This document shows, one piece after another, positions 11,332-22,039 of a stretch of 64,000 bases of DNA; position 1 is the first letter of the stretch; every line of letters starts with the position of its first letter. The notes under the pieces are model-generated. The model ran no database searches. It saw nothing but the letters and a program-made list of their open reading frames with translations, and had not been told where the DNA came from. Both the position numbers and the translations under genes were made by a program. This DNA is from Chlorocebus sabaeus (taxonomy: Eukaryota > Chordata > Mammalia > Primates > Cercopithecidae): assembly GCF_047675955.1 (NCBI RefSeq), contig NC_132918.1:84583139-84647138 (forward strand), in the 5' to 3' direction.

Positions 11332-11559
11332 TGAACAGTTAGATTTCTGGGATATCATAGCATCATGACTTAAAAAAGAAAAGGCTTATTGAATAATTCC
11401 TTTCAATCCTATCTTGCTAGACACCTATGCTATACAAGCTCTCGCCACGGATGTGATAGTGAGTCCACAGAGCTGGATAAGACCCAGGACTTCGAAGAGA
11501 ACTAGTGGGAAAATATGAAACATATGTATAGAATTCTCCTAAAAATAATTCATTTTGAT
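11332..11559. other. Unassigned sequence
   Basis: No feature recognised between the L1 tail and the L2 fragment. Confidence 0.5.
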
Positions 11560-12020
11560 ACTTAATATGTAACAATAATGTGAATAATTATAATGGAAGG
11601 CAGCATGATATAAAGGCCATTAAAATATATGGGCAAGTGGTTATTCCAGTTGAGGCAATAAGGAAGCGATCTGGGAAATTTTGATTACATTTTGATATAT
11701 GACAAGTAGAGAATGGTTTTGTTACAAAAGGAAAAATGGTAGGACTCATGTCTTTGCAAGTGGCAAGTTGAATTTGATGTTGTTTGACCTGAATGTCAAA
11801 CATAGGCACACATTCAGGGGATACAAATAGCCTGGTTGCTCATGTCAAAAATTTCAAACTGTATTTCATAGGCAGTGAAAAATTTTTGAAGAGTTCTGAT
11901 TAGGGGAACCCTGTGATTAGAAAGTGACTTAAGAACCTATTGGCAATATAAAGATTTGAATTGGAGACAGGCAAGAAAAGAGGCAAGGAAGGCAGCTGGA
12001 ATTCTCTTTGACTAGCCTAG
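11560..12020 (-). mobile_element. L2 LINE fragment, antisense
   Basis: Weak antisense L2 ORF2 phrases: 'catttcataggcagtgaa', then 'aagagttctgattagggg', and 'gagacaggcaagaaaag'. The first half (11560-11850) is poorly matched and its assignment is tentative. Confidence 0.5.
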
Positions 12021-12279
12021 AGGTGAGGTGGACATGTACAATCCTTGGGGCCTACATCTTTATAATTAGTAATATCTATTTCTTGTTTACTTCTTATAAA
12101 ATTCCTTGTATCTTATTGCAGAAAGTTGGAAAAATACTGAAGAAAATAAAATTAATCCACAATGCTTTATTTAGGAACACAGTGGCTTATATTTTTTTCT
12201 ATTTACATTCTTGCTTTTTTCTGTATAATTTTGTGTGTGAATTCATATTTTTGAGGAGTTAAGATCATAATGCACATTT
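12021..12279. other. Unassigned T-rich sequence
   Basis: No element recognised. Confidence 0.5.
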
Positions 12280-12291
12280 AGTAGTGGGTTT

Positions 12292-12585
12292 GCTTTTTTT
12301 TTTTTTTTAAAATGAGATGGAGTCTTGCTCTGTCAATCCAGGCTGGAGTGCAGTGGCACTGTCTCGACTCACTGCAAGCTCCGCCTCCCGGGTTCACGCC
12401 ATTCTCCTGCCTCAGCCTCCTGAGTAGCTGGGACAACAGGCGCCCCTGGCTAATGTTTTGTATTGTGAGTAGAGACAGGGTTTCACTGCGTTAGCCAGGA
12501 TGGTCTCGATCTCTTGACCTCGTGATCTGCCCACCTCGGCCTCCCAAAGTGCTGGAATTACAGGCGTGAGCCACCACGCCCCGCC
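12292..12585 (-). mobile_element. AluY-like, full length, antisense
   Basis: Leads with the poly(T) complement of the tail, then both Alu arms. AluY-like diagnostic phrase 'ggatggtctcgatctc' is present with 'gacctcgtgatc'. Target-site duplication 'agtagtgggttt' at 12280-12291 and 12586-12597 is perfect (12 bp). Confidence 0.96.
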
Positions 12586-12597
12586 AGTAGTGGGTTT

Positions 12598-12690
12598 TAA
12601 ACAATGTCATATCACATACATTTTCCATGCATGCTAATAAATCACTTTAATCTTTTTGAAAAATGATAGAAAATTGAATATAAACTTTTA
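12598..12690. other. Short unique spacer between two Alus
   Basis: About 90 bp of AT-rich unique DNA separating two same-orientation Alus. Confidence 0.7.
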
Positions 12691-12705
12691 CCTATTTTTT
12701 TCTTT

Positions 12706-13005
12706 TTCTTTTTCTTTTTTTTTTGAGAGGGAGTCTCACTCTGCTGCCCAGGCTGGAGTGCAGTGGCGTGATCTCGGTTCACTGCAAGCTCCGCCTTCCA
12801 GGTTCACGCCATTCTCCTGCCTCAGCCTCCCGAGTAGCTGGGATTACAGACACTCACCACCACGCCGGGCTAATTTTTTGTATGTTTTAGTAGAGGCGGG
12901 GTTTCACCATGTTAGCCGGGATGGTCTCGATCTCCTCACCTCGTGATCCACCCGCCTCAGCCTCCCAAAGTGCTGGGATTACAGGCGTGAGCCACCGTGC
13001 CCGGC
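12706..13005 (-). mobile_element. AluY-like, full length, antisense
   Basis: Second antisense Alu with 'ggatggtctcgatctcctc' and 'acctcgtgatcc'. A 'tttttcttttt' pattern marks an interrupted tail. Flanks share 'cctattttttctt' (12691 on and 13006-13018), differing by one T, as a target-site duplication. Confidence 0.95.
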
Positions 13006-13018
13006 CCTATTTTTTCTT

Positions 13019-13255
13019 AAAATTAAAAAAAAAAAATTATTTTTTCTTACTTATAACAGTAAATTATGTTTTCTAAAATTGAAAATTTAAAGGCACAAGG
13101 AAGAAAACAAAATTAGGCTATAAGGCCATAATTTGGAGATAAACACTGATGAGTATCCTTCAAGCATATTTTAGACATAAAAATACATTTAGAAATTAGA
13201 ATAACATGGTATAACATGGTTTAAAACCTTTGTGTTTTTGCTTAACAACTAATTG
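13019..13255. other. Unassigned AT-rich sequence
   Basis: Includes a short exact repeat 'ataacatggt' at 13201 and 13211. Nothing else seen. Confidence 0.5.
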
Positions 13256-13259
13256 GGAA

Positions 13260-13278
13260 ATGTGTGTGTGTGTGTGTA
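13260..13278 (+). repeat. (TG)n, about nine units
   Basis: Short dinucleotide run followed by a T8 run. Confidence 0.9.
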
Positions 13279-14604
13279 TGTTTTTTTTGCTTGTGATAAA
13301 AATCATTTAAAAGTATATTTAGTGTTGCATAATATTACATCATATAGATATGGCATCATTTATGCATGCCTGACTATAATTATTTATTCATGCTTCAAAG
13401 TCAAGACTACACTCAAAGACAGCTTATTTCTTAATGCTTTCATTACAAATCAAGAAAGAAAGTAACTAAGTCTGGAAATGAGTTAGAAAGACACCAATAA
13501 AATGAACTTGAGAAGAGTAGTAAGAAGGATTCGATAAAGATAAAACCAAATACCAATGAGAAATGGAAAAATGATAAATAAATGTATTTGATGAATAAAT
13601 AGAGTTGATAACACTGTTATTTGAAACTGCAGTACATTTTGATCTTCAGCCTTGGACTATGTGGATTCTTCTTCCAGCTCCACTAACAACTGTCCTGAGA
13701 GAACATACCAGTCGGGCCTAATTCTTGGCCTCACTTTTTTCGCTCCAAGTCAGTGACTTTTTTTTAAAAAAAGAATCCATAAATATGCAATTCATTTAAT
13801 GGAGTTTAAAGAAATATAAGGAGCTTTGGCAAAATTGGGAGGTTATTATTTTGACTCAAAATATTTTAGCCTAGATTAAAATACTTCTTGGATAAGTCAG
13901 ATCTCACATATATGAGAGATATATCTCAAAATCCCAAGGACAGGTTTCAAAGTCATAAGCTCTTGTATAGATTTTGAATTTGGGGAGAGGTCTAAAGCCT
14001 CCTTCTTAGATTGTTCTTACAAAGTTTAAAGAAAATAGATGAATATTCTTGCTCTACAGAGGAGGCAGCTGAAAAACTGGTTTAGTTGAGACATCATAAT
14101 GTAAATTTAATGCCAAATCCCTGCTTTCATATTGCTTCTCCACGAGTCACTCACTCTCTCCATAGACTTAAGTGTGTTCATCTCTGTACCTTGGATTTTC
14201 TGCTGTAACCCTGAGGATGCTGTGCTTCCAAAACACTCTGAGAGATGAGAAATTACCATTTTGAGGAACAACAACCATTTTTTTATGATTTCACTATCAA
14301 GAAGTTTATCTGACTTCAAATTCTGTTTTTCAGATCTTTGAAAGCCTAGCCAGCTGAATTTATAAGACTAGCTCTGGGTAGGACACCAAAAACCGGCAGA
14401 ATATAGCGCACATTTGAAGACATGAAGGTCGCCCACAGGTGTGATATCATTTCTTACCTCTTAATGATTGAAGCTTCATTATATTTCTCCATAACCTAAC
14501 TTCAATCTTCCTTACTGAGATTATTATTTAAGATCAGAAATTTTTCTCTGAGGAAAAGCATTTATGTCCAAGCCTTTCTTATATTTAGTTGCAAAAAAAA
14601 GGTA
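13279..14604. other. Unique sequence, nothing recognised
   Basis: About 1.3 kb without confident repeats or genes. Confidence 0.55.
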
Positions 14605-14960
14605 ATTTGTTATTCATTCACTCATTCATTTATTTATTCAATAAATGTAACCACTTGCTTGATCAGGCACTCCATTAGATGCTTTGCAGGATACAAAAAC
14701 GAAAAGGACATAGTTTCTGCCCTTCGGGCTTTAACAATTTTATAAGCAAGGAACTTAATATAAAACAACAACAACAAAAAGAGATAGAGCTATTCAGAGA
14801 TAGGATGTATCTGAATCGGGCCTGGGATGCTTCTTTAGAAAAGTGACAACTTAACTGTACCCTGAAGAATGTGGGATTGTGGGAGTTTTTTGGGATGGGG
14901 AAGGACACTTCGGTTTGTGGTGAAGCAGACCTTGTCAACCTTGTTCTACTATCCTAGGGG
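14605..14960 (-). mobile_element. L2 LINE 3' end, antisense
   Basis: Antisense L2 begins with the terminal 'cattcattcact' type repeat ('attcactcattcatttatt' at 14616), then 'aataaatgtaaccacttg', 'atgctttgcaggatacaaa' and 'tttctgcccttcgggctt'. It continues to 'ggggaaggacacttcgg'. Decayed. Confidence 0.7.
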
Positions 14961-15874
14961 ATGGAGTGTTTTACATTCATGTCAAAACTTACAACAACAT
15001 ACAGCCTGTGTTGCAGGAATATTATTTTGGCTCTCAAGTGAGAGATAAGAGGCAGAGACATTATGGAAGCACTTCTGTCTCCACGAAGCAGAAGTGGAAA
15101 GGGCTGAGAGAGGAGTGATGTTGTGGAGGGGAAGTGAGAGTCTCCGTGTGTTTAACAATCACTACCAAAAGGAAGCTTTCCTTTCATTCATATCATTTTA
15201 GAGATGCGAAGCACAGTTTACGGGCATTAATTTGTCTTTATTTATCTTCTCTAAAATAGCTAGCAGGTTCTGTACAAATGGTATCTTCTTGGCATGTTAG
15301 ATAGCAGAGACAGTTTCTTCCTTCAATGGGTACATAGGCATGTCCGAGTAAATCTGGAAAGTTTTGTAGCATGACTGCAATGATGCTTTCCACAAAAGCC
15401 TTAAATTGGGCCATGCACTTGTATCTCTGTAATAGCCATCCTTGTTGTTCTAAACTAAAAATGTGGCATTCATTCTGGAACATGCTCAACCCTCTGCTTA
15501 GCTGTGAACTCATGCAGGAAAACATCACCACCTATCCACACAGAAAGATTGGAAGTTTATGTTGCTCCAAAATTGGAAGCAAACGAATATTTGAGCAATT
15601 TAGACAAAATGGTTATTTTTAACTTTGGTATCATTTGAAATTTTTTGAGTCATTTATAGGAAAATTGTTGCAGTTTATTTTAGGAGTAATCAGCTTTATC
15701 ACGACTAGGATAACATTTCTGAGTACAAATTAGTTATTTTTGACATTTGAGCAATGCTCTTTTGTGAGTTTTCTTTTTGTGCCAACCCTAGTACTGTGTA
15801 GTAGTTTGTGATTGAATTGTCTATATATCTGTGATAACCACATTTTACAATGAAGTTAATAAAGATAAACTAGA
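14961..15874. other. Unassigned; overlapping ORFs at 15238-15622
   Basis: No repeat call. A 97-codon ORF on the minus strand (15238-15531) overlaps an 83-codon ORF on the plus strand (15371-15622). Neither shows a family I recognise. Chance ORFs are the default reading; a decayed processed pseudogene cannot be ruled out. Confidence 0.4.
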
Positions 15875-16250
15875 AATGTTTTATTTATGTATTTGTTTAT
15901 TCCAACAATCAATGATTATCTACTCTATTCCAGGCACTGTAGTAAATAACAGATTTAGGGTTGGCATGGTCTTTGCCCTTCTGGAACTTACATTCTTACA
16001 GGAGTCTAAGACAATACACAAACATCTCTACTACAATTCATAATGTTATGGATGTCTATAAGCAAAATACTGGAGCACAAAAGAGAAAATATTAATTTCA
16101 TTAGAAGAATACAAAAAATAAATCAAATGATATGACATTTTAGACAGACTTAAAGAATGAGTGCTGGGATTCAAACAAGTAGAAATGAAAGAACATTCCA
16201 GAATGAAGAAACAACATGTGTAAAGAAGTGAAAGTGTGAAGTGTCTCTGG
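15875..16250 (-). mobile_element. L2 LINE, antisense, first segment
   Basis: 'gtatttgtttattccaaca', 'ctattccaggcactgtag' (15926), 'tttgcccttctggaactta' (15972), then 'gaacattccagaatgaaga' (16192) and 'catgtgtaaagaagtga'. This is the expected order from the 3' end of L2 inward. The copy is split by an MIR and continues at 16490. Confidence 0.78.
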
Positions 16251-16251
16251 A

Positions 16252-16485
16252 AAGGCAGCATAGTCAAGTAGAAAGAGCTTAGGGACATACACACATATCT
16301 GTGCCCTGCTCAGGCCTCTTACAGGCGACTCTCTTGTAGGCAAGTTACTCAACTTCTCTTGAAAGCTGAGATCGTGTCTATCTTGATGTGCTATTTTTTT
16401 TTTTGACTAAATAAGATAATGAATGTAAAAGCATCTGGCGCCTTGAGAAGGCTCAATCAATATAGTCTAACATTATTCTACAGAA
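16252..16485 (+). mobile_element. MIR SINE, sense, nested inside L2
   Basis: 'ggcagcatagtcaagtaga' (16253) and 'aagagcttagggacata' match an MIR 5' part; 'taggcaagttactcaactt' (16337), 'aaataagataatgaatgtaa' (16409) and a 'gctcaatcaatat' end follow. It lies between two halves of one antisense L2, so it inserted into that L2. Confidence 0.75.
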
Positions 16486-16489
16486 AAAT

Positions 16490-16830
16490 GTTTCCTTGAG
16501 GTGGAGTATGGGGTGTGTGAATGGGAGTGTGGAGGCAGCCGAGGTCAGACAGGATGGTACCAAATCATGCGAAAGCAAAGTTATATCATTAAGCATATAT
16601 TCTGAAAGTAATCAGGAGCTCTTGACTCTTTAAGCAGGTCTGGGACATGACTAGATTTAGGTTCTAGAGAGATCAACCTGGAGCTAGGAGGAGAGTAGAT
16701 TGCAGAAGAGTGAAACTAAGCATGGATGTGAAGGCTATTGTAGTGATCCAGTTCAAAGAGTTTGAAGATTTGAACTCTGCATTGGTTTTGAGCTAGAAAG
16801 AGGGAGTGGATCCACAAGAAATATAGTACA
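16490..16830 (-). mobile_element. L2 LINE, antisense, second segment
   Basis: Continuation of the L2 at 15875-16250 further into ORF2: 'aagcaggtctgggacatga' (16633), 'agagatcaacctggagct' (16666), then 'tgtagtgatccagttcaaa' (16739). No open frame remains. Confidence 0.7.
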
Positions 16831-17167
16831 CATGCATTGAGCAAGTTGGCAGGGTTTGGGGACTACTAGAATGTGCCACTGGAAAATCCTAAATTATCTC
16901 CCCATGGAACACTGCTGCCTGGAGTACATACAACTTGTATTTTCTTCTACAGTAGCACAGATGCATCTGCCTATTTGTCCAGCTGCTTGCAGTTGGAAGA
17001 AGCTAAGTCCACATAGAGAGAAACATGACCATTTTTCTACAGCTAAGTCATTTACAGGTACACGGCAGTGGAGAGGGAATTTAATTGTGCTATTTTCTAA
17101 ATCTTTCGGTGTTTATTGAGAGATCTTTAACTTCTTGGGGAGAAGTTGGAATCATCTAGTAGATTCT
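16831..17167. other. Unassigned sequence
   Basis: An 87-codon ORF (16856-17119) has no recognisable feature. Nothing else seen. Confidence 0.5.
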
Positions 17168-17335
17168 TTACTGATTTTACAGATCAAGAAACTGAATCCA
17201 GAAATAGGCAAGTGATCTATCTAAAAATCAGAGTGTGCAAAGCACTAGATCCAGGACTCAAACTCAGGATTTTACACTCTCAGCCCATTTCACTCTAGTG
17301 TTACTCTCCTTGATATAATGCCTTCCTGCGGAATG
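17168..17335 (-). mobile_element. MIR SINE, antisense
   Basis: 'ttttacagatcaagaaactg' (17176), 'aggcaagtgatctatct', 'gatccaggactcaaactcag' (17249) and 'cccatttcactctagtg' follow antisense MIR order. Confidence 0.7.
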
Positions 17336-18191
17336 TAAGCAGACATCACTAACAGCTAAGGAATGAGTATTAATTTTGTCTATCTTCATCAACACAGAGA
17401 TAAATACACTATTTAATTTCCCATTTAAAGATTAAATGCCAGTTGAAGGTCAATCAAATAGAGCTAAAATATCCTAAAATTCATATGCAAATCAATAGTA
17501 AAAATATTAGTTGATTTATGAAAGTCTACATACACAGACCTACAGAAGCACATTGCTGGAGTAAAGTCAGGCAAAATGATTTTGTTTTCTTAATTTTGAT
17601 TATAAATTTATGGAGACTTGTTAAAAAAAAAGATGAGCTACAGAGTATAAATTAGAATTAGCCCAGGGATGATTCTACATGAACAGAAAATGTTAATTCC
17701 CCAAAATTTAAGGTGTAAATAGCAACACAAATATTACTAAAACACTTTAAGATTAAAATCCTCTACCCTTTACAATGACTCAGCACTTATTCTTTTTGCT
17801 TGGGAACCAAATATGATACAGAATATAATTCTAAATTATTGATACCTATCTTTCTAAAGGCCACTTAAAAATCGTCTGGATGTTACTTATTGTTCACATT
17901 TTACTAAAATCTTTAAAGCGTATTTAGAAACTATTTTAGAATATCTTGATTGAAATCATTATTATGAATATAAAATCACAGATATTAGACCTGGACATGT
18001 TCCTAAATATGATGTACTATTTGTGGTTCCCAATGTGATGAAATACATATAGTGAGGTCATGAGAACTTCCAGTAGGATGGGAAGAATGAATGCAAACCT
18101 ACTGGGGCCTCGAGTCCAAAGGTGGAGTTATTTATCTTATCCTTGGGGCAAAGAATATTTAATGTAGGAGGAAGTTTTACAAATGGGCCAA
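17336..18191. other. Unassigned AT-rich sequence
   Basis: Possibly decayed L1 around 17460-17560 ('cctaaaattcatatgcaaa'), but the match is short. Otherwise nothing recognised. Confidence 0.4.
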
Positions 18192-18450
18192 CTTGTATAA
18201 GCAGAGAGTAGAACTGTGGTTGCCAGAGGCTGGGGGAATGGAGAAAATGGAGGGGGGATGTTGGTCAGATGGTACAAACTTTCAGTTATCAAATGAACGA
18301 CTTCTGGGGATCTCATGTACAGGTAATGAATACGTTAAGTTGATTATAGTAATTATTGCATAATATATAGATATAGGAAAGTATGTTGTAAACCTTGAAT
18401 ATATTTAACATTTATATTCCAATTAAATATTTTATGATATTAAAAAAAGC
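18192..18450 (+). mobile_element. Old L1 (L1MB/L1MC-like) 3' UTR, sense
   Basis: 'agaactgtggttgccagagg' (18209), 'gatgttggtcagatggtaca' (18257), 'cttctggggatctcatgtac' (18301), then a jump to 'aatgaatacgttaagttgat' and 'gttgtaaaccttgaatat'. The middle of the consensus order is missing, so there is an internal deletion. Confidence 0.75.
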
Positions 18451-18504
18451 ATTTTTAAATTTTCAAATGGGCCAAATGCAAAGTGCAGTAACATTGCTGT
18501 CTGG

Positions 18505-18690
18505 GTAAAGGAAGAAAGTGATGAACTGGGGTAAAAGAGATCTGAGTTCAAATTCCAGTTCTATCACTGCCCTGGGTTAAGGCTCTCAGTCTGTTGTCAT
18601 TTTTCTCTGTTTGTTTCCGTCATCTAATGTGTAAGCAGGTGACCACTCTGAATGTTCCTCTAGAGTCTGACCTATGATTGCATGATTCTT
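18505..18690 (+). mobile_element. MIR SINE, sense
   Basis: 'gagttcaaattccagttct' (18543) is the MIR core entry; the second half is badly decayed. Confidence 0.55.
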
Positions 18691-18811
18691 CCATTGTCAG
18701 TGTGTTACTGTAAGCAGAGATTGGAGCAGGCTGAGAGATGAGGAGCCCAATTTAACTCAGAAATATCAAACATTAAAATGTACTTTCATCTAAACTAGTA
18801 TTTTATTTTAA
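18691..18811. other. Unassigned spacer between MIRs
   Basis: Short unassigned stretch between two MIR copies of opposite orientation. Confidence 0.5.
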
Positions 18812-19065
18812 AAAGTGACATTTAATGAGCACTACTGAGTACCAGAGATTGTGCAAAGCAGATTAAATGTTTCGCTCATTAAATCTTTCAACTCTATGAA
18901 GTAGGTACTATTTGGTCTTAGCAACTTCTTCACATCATAGGATATTTTTGTCATGTATCTAACAGGAAATTTAAGTAGCCTTGCTAGTGTTACTGTAAGC
19001 AGGATGTGAATCCAAGACAGCTATCTGAAAACATTACCAGAGCATCTCTTTTGACTAGAGAGAGC
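18812..19065 (-). mobile_element. MIR SINE, antisense
   Basis: 'gacatttaatgagcactact' (18817), 'ttgtgcaaagcagattaaat', 'ctatgaagtaggtactattt' (18893), then 'ctaacaggaaatttaagtag' and 'ggatgtgaatccaagacag' (19001). Nearly full length for MIR. Confidence 0.75.
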
Positions 19066-19364
19066 TCATTGGCCTTGCATGTGCCTGTCATGACCAATGA
19101 CGTGCCCTCCTGCCCTGAGTTACCAGTATCGCTAGGCTGGCAATGAGTCTTAGGAAGTTTACATCATCTCTATATTTTTGAAGTTACTAAATGTGAAAAA
19201 TATCATGACCTCAGTGTTCTCTTGGTGAGCCAGATTCATAGCATTACCACCACCTGCTCTTCCAAAGGTTTCCATTTAATGCAGGTTTAAAAATAAGGAC
19301 TCTGAACTCTCTCTTGCTTTCTTTAGAGGAAAGGTGTAAGTCTGGTTGGAGAGTTTAAGAAATT
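19066..19364. other. Unassigned sequence
   Basis: Nothing recognised between two MIR copies. Confidence 0.5.
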
Positions 19365-19505
19365 CCAGGGTGATGCAGTGGAAAAAACAAGTCTCAGCTT
19401 TGCCACATGACCTTGCGCAAGTCAACTGCATAGGCCTTCAATTTCTCCATCTCTGAAACAGAGTGATTAAATAAGACAATTTATTTGTAGGAAAAAGGAT
19501 ATGGA
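19365..19505 (+). mobile_element. MIR SINE, sense
   Basis: 'tttgccacatgaccttgcg' (19399), 'gcaagtcaactgcatag', 'caatttctccatctctgaaa' (19439) and 'gagtgattaaataagac'. Third MIR within 1 kb. Confidence 0.72.
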
Positions 19506-19630
19506 CTGGGTTATGTGTCAGTTTATTTAAAATTCACTCAAAGCTTGAAAATGAAATAGTGCGATACTTGGTAAACATGTATTGGCTAACAAACTGCTTA
19601 AAATAGGTAGTTTAGAACCTTTTAACCCTT

Positions 19631-19720
19631 CTTTCCTTCCTTCCTTCCTTCCTTCCTTCCTTCCTTCCTTCCTTCCTTCCTTCCTTCCTTCCTTCCTTCC
19701 TTCCTTCCTTCCTTCCTTCT
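19631..19720 (+). repeat. (TTCC)n microsatellite, about 22 units
   Basis: Near-perfect tetranucleotide array of about 90 bp directly abutting the 3' end of an antisense L2. It creates a meaningless ORF with a repeated LPSF peptide (19582-19821). Arrays this long and pure are usually length-polymorphic. Confidence 0.98.
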
Positions 19721-20335
19721 TTTCCTATCCAGACACTACTTTAAGTGCTAGAAATGCAGTTCTGAATAAAATAAACAAGGCCTCTCTTTTCTTGGAACAC
19801 ACATTCTGGTGGTATAAGTAGGGGACATGAAAAGAATAGAATGAAAAAATAGGTTTTAAAGTGATTGAATGCAAGTAGAGGTTTTCTATTTCATAAAGGG
19901 CTGTTAAGATAGGTTTCTCTGAAGGGAAAACGTTTTGCTGAGATCCCAATGCTGAACTGGGGCCGGTGTTGTTCTCAGGGGAGACGATCACAGACAGAAG
20001 ACCCAGGAAGTGCAAAAGGGCTGAGGAAGGTTTGAGCATGGCCTGTCCACACAATATGTACTGGGGTACATGGAAGAGAGTGGAAGAAATGGTATTAGAA
20101 AGGTAGTGCCAGCCAGGCCATGCACTGCATGTTAAGAGCTCTGATTTGTATTTAAAAGTCACTGAAGTGTTTTCAGTATAGTTATGATGCATTTCACATT
20201 TTTAAATTATTACTCTAGCTGCAATGATTTTAGGAGGTAAGAATAGAAGCAGAAAAACGCATTAGCAAAATAAAAAGTGTACCAGGATCCAGAAAACTGG
20301 AGTAACCAGAAGGATTATTGGAAAAAGTAGAAATT
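19721..20335 (-). mobile_element. L2 LINE, antisense
   Basis: 'gacactactttaagtgctag' (19732), 'gaacacacattctggtgg' (19795), 'cccaggaagtgcaaaaggg' (20002), 'gccaggccatgcactgcat' (20111), 'tattactctagctgcaat' (20208). The order matches L2 3' UTR into ORF2. A 155-codon minus-strand ORF (19725-20192) lies in the direction of the element, but it does not keep RT motifs and is probably accidental. Confidence 0.72.
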
Positions 20336-21566
20336 GAACTAAAATTGAATTTGAATGCCTCCAGTACCAGGCAACCCGTTATCTTTTAAGGCAGATGAAT
20401 GTATTTTTAAACAACTTCATCTCTCGGTCATCTCTCAGAAAGTACATGCCACAATTTATCACAGTATACAATACGTGCTCAATAAGTGTCATTTTTCCCA
20501 TTCTTGCCCTGTAGTGTTCACACATCAGTCCTAGATTCATCCCTTGGGATCACACAAAATGATTTTAACCATTTAATTAAAATCCACTCAGTAAGCAGAG
20601 GCTAAACATTCTGATTTCCATTTATTTGTCTAATTGTGGACAGCTTTATATTCAGTGACAGACCAACATCATTATTTCTTTCTTTCCCATACGCCCACAA
20701 TTCTTATTAGACACATGCTAGAATTGTGCTATGATGAAAACATTCTTCTTCTTTGACGATATATACATAGTGAAAAGAGGTCAGGTATTGGGGGACTTAA
20801 GGAGGTTCAACTTTTTATCAATTTTCAAGTCCTGCTGGTCTCTTGAGGAAGAAGTACGTTCCTTAAGCGAAACCAAGTGGGTTGGCCTTAAACAACTTTA
20901 GTCACAGTGATCAGAAGACAGTTTGTGCAAGGTGGAAAGAAGGCATAGTTCTGAACTTAAGGGGCTGACTGAGCTCTGGAAAGCAAGCGAGCCAGGCAAG
21001 AGGTATATAAAGTTGTCCTGGGGCCATACAGCTGAAATTAAGACAGCTTGGGAGACCAGGTGTACGATGGCTCAGACCTACAATTTTGGAGATAATTAAC
21101 TAATAGAGTGTTAGAATTATTATAGAATAATAATCATTATAGAATATTAGAATCAAATTATTCCCATATTCATACTATGTAAGCCAGACACTTTTCTGCT
21201 TATTATCGTTTGTTCTCTTCAGTTCACATTTATGTTCGTAAAGTAATTTTGAACAATTCTATCTTATATCTGCTGTTTTCAAGGAAACCAAGATATGGTG
21301 TACGGAACCACATTTGACCTAGAACATCAAAGGGAAAGCAGCTCATCTCTGTGTTGTGGCATTATGGGGGAGGAATCATCCAAATTCTTAAAGGGCATGG
21401 TTGGACTCAAGCAGAGAGAATTTAGTGATCCTTTCCTCTTTTTTTTTTTTCCAGTTAAACGTTCTGCTTTGATTCTTACACCCCTGACGTTTTGTTTTAA
21501 ATAAAAGAAGACATTTTCCTTGCATCATCACCACCTTGATCCCTCCTCTAAACAGAGGCTCGGGTT
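20336..21566. other. Mostly unassigned sequence
   Basis: Weak L2/MIR tail-like phrase 'cgtgctcaataagtgtcat' at 20473. A decayed Alu-like head may sit at 21050-21090 ('ggtgtacgatggctcagacc') but it is too short to call. A TATA-like 'gtatataaag' at 21003 has no other promoter context. Confidence 0.45.
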
Positions 21567-21760
21567 GAGCTGTTTTCAAAATGTGGTCATCAGGCCAGAG
21601 GCATCAGCAACATCTTGAAATTGCTAGAAAGGCAAATTCTTAGCCCCCAGACAGACTTAACTGTGGCATACTTGGGATAGGTCTGAGCAACTTCTGTGTA
21701 ACAGGCCCCTCCAGATGATTCAGATGCATGCTAAAGTTTAAAAATCTCTGACCAAATTGG
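21567..21760. mobile_element. MER5A-type hAT DNA transposon remnant
   Basis: 'aggcatcagcaacatcttg' (21599), 'aaggcaaattcttagccccc' (21629), 'cctccagatgattcagatgc' (21708), 'gctaaagtttaaaaatctc' (21731). Non-autonomous Charlie-related element. Orientation is opposite to the copy at 35560-35750. Confidence 0.75.
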
Positions 21761-21784
21761 TCTTAAAATGAATAACTGAGAGAA

Positions 21785-21935
21785 TCCCCACAATTTACCT
21801 GTGAGGGAGAGCAGTAATTCCTGCTGCCTGCAGTGAGCTGGAGGTGGACCTAGGATTAGAATCAGTTCTCTTCAACTCCAGGCCGTGGCTCTTTCCAATG
21901 CATATGCTCTCAACCTCAGAGCTTGTAAAGAACTA
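21785..21935 (-). mobile_element. MIR SINE, antisense
   Basis: 'acctaggattagaatcagt' (21848), 'aactccaggccgtggctc' (21874) and the preceding 'ccacaatttacctgtga' match antisense MIR. Decayed. Confidence 0.65.
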
Positions 21936-21995
21936 CAGTCTAAAGGTTACTTGGAACATTATCATTCGTTTAGTTTTGTAGGTTTACCCAGCTGC

Positions 21996-22018
21996 AAAAA
22001 AAAAAAAAAAAAAAAAAA
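21996..22018 (+). repeat. A23 homopolymer
   Basis: Uninterrupted run of 23 adenines between an MIR and an old L1 3' end. No attached young element is recognised. Confidence 0.95.
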
Positions 22019-22039
22019 GAGTAATTTTATATTTAGAAT

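Noticed and set aside
17460..17560. Old L1 ORF2 fragment
   Set aside because: One short phrase matches but the surrounding order does not follow.
19582..19821. ORF with repeated LPSF peptide
   Set aside because: It is a translation of the TTCC microsatellite.
19725..20192. 155-codon ORF on the minus strand
   Set aside because: It lies in a decayed L2 fragment, keeps no reverse-transcriptase motif, and L2 3' regions often stay open by chance.
21000..21012. TATA-like 'gtatataaag' as a promoter
   Set aside because: No GC-rich context, initiator, conserved exon or transcript evidence; such motifs are common in AT-rich DNA.
21050..21090. Alu 5' head fragment
   Set aside because: Only about 40 bp of weak similarity, with no right arm or tail; too short to annotate.
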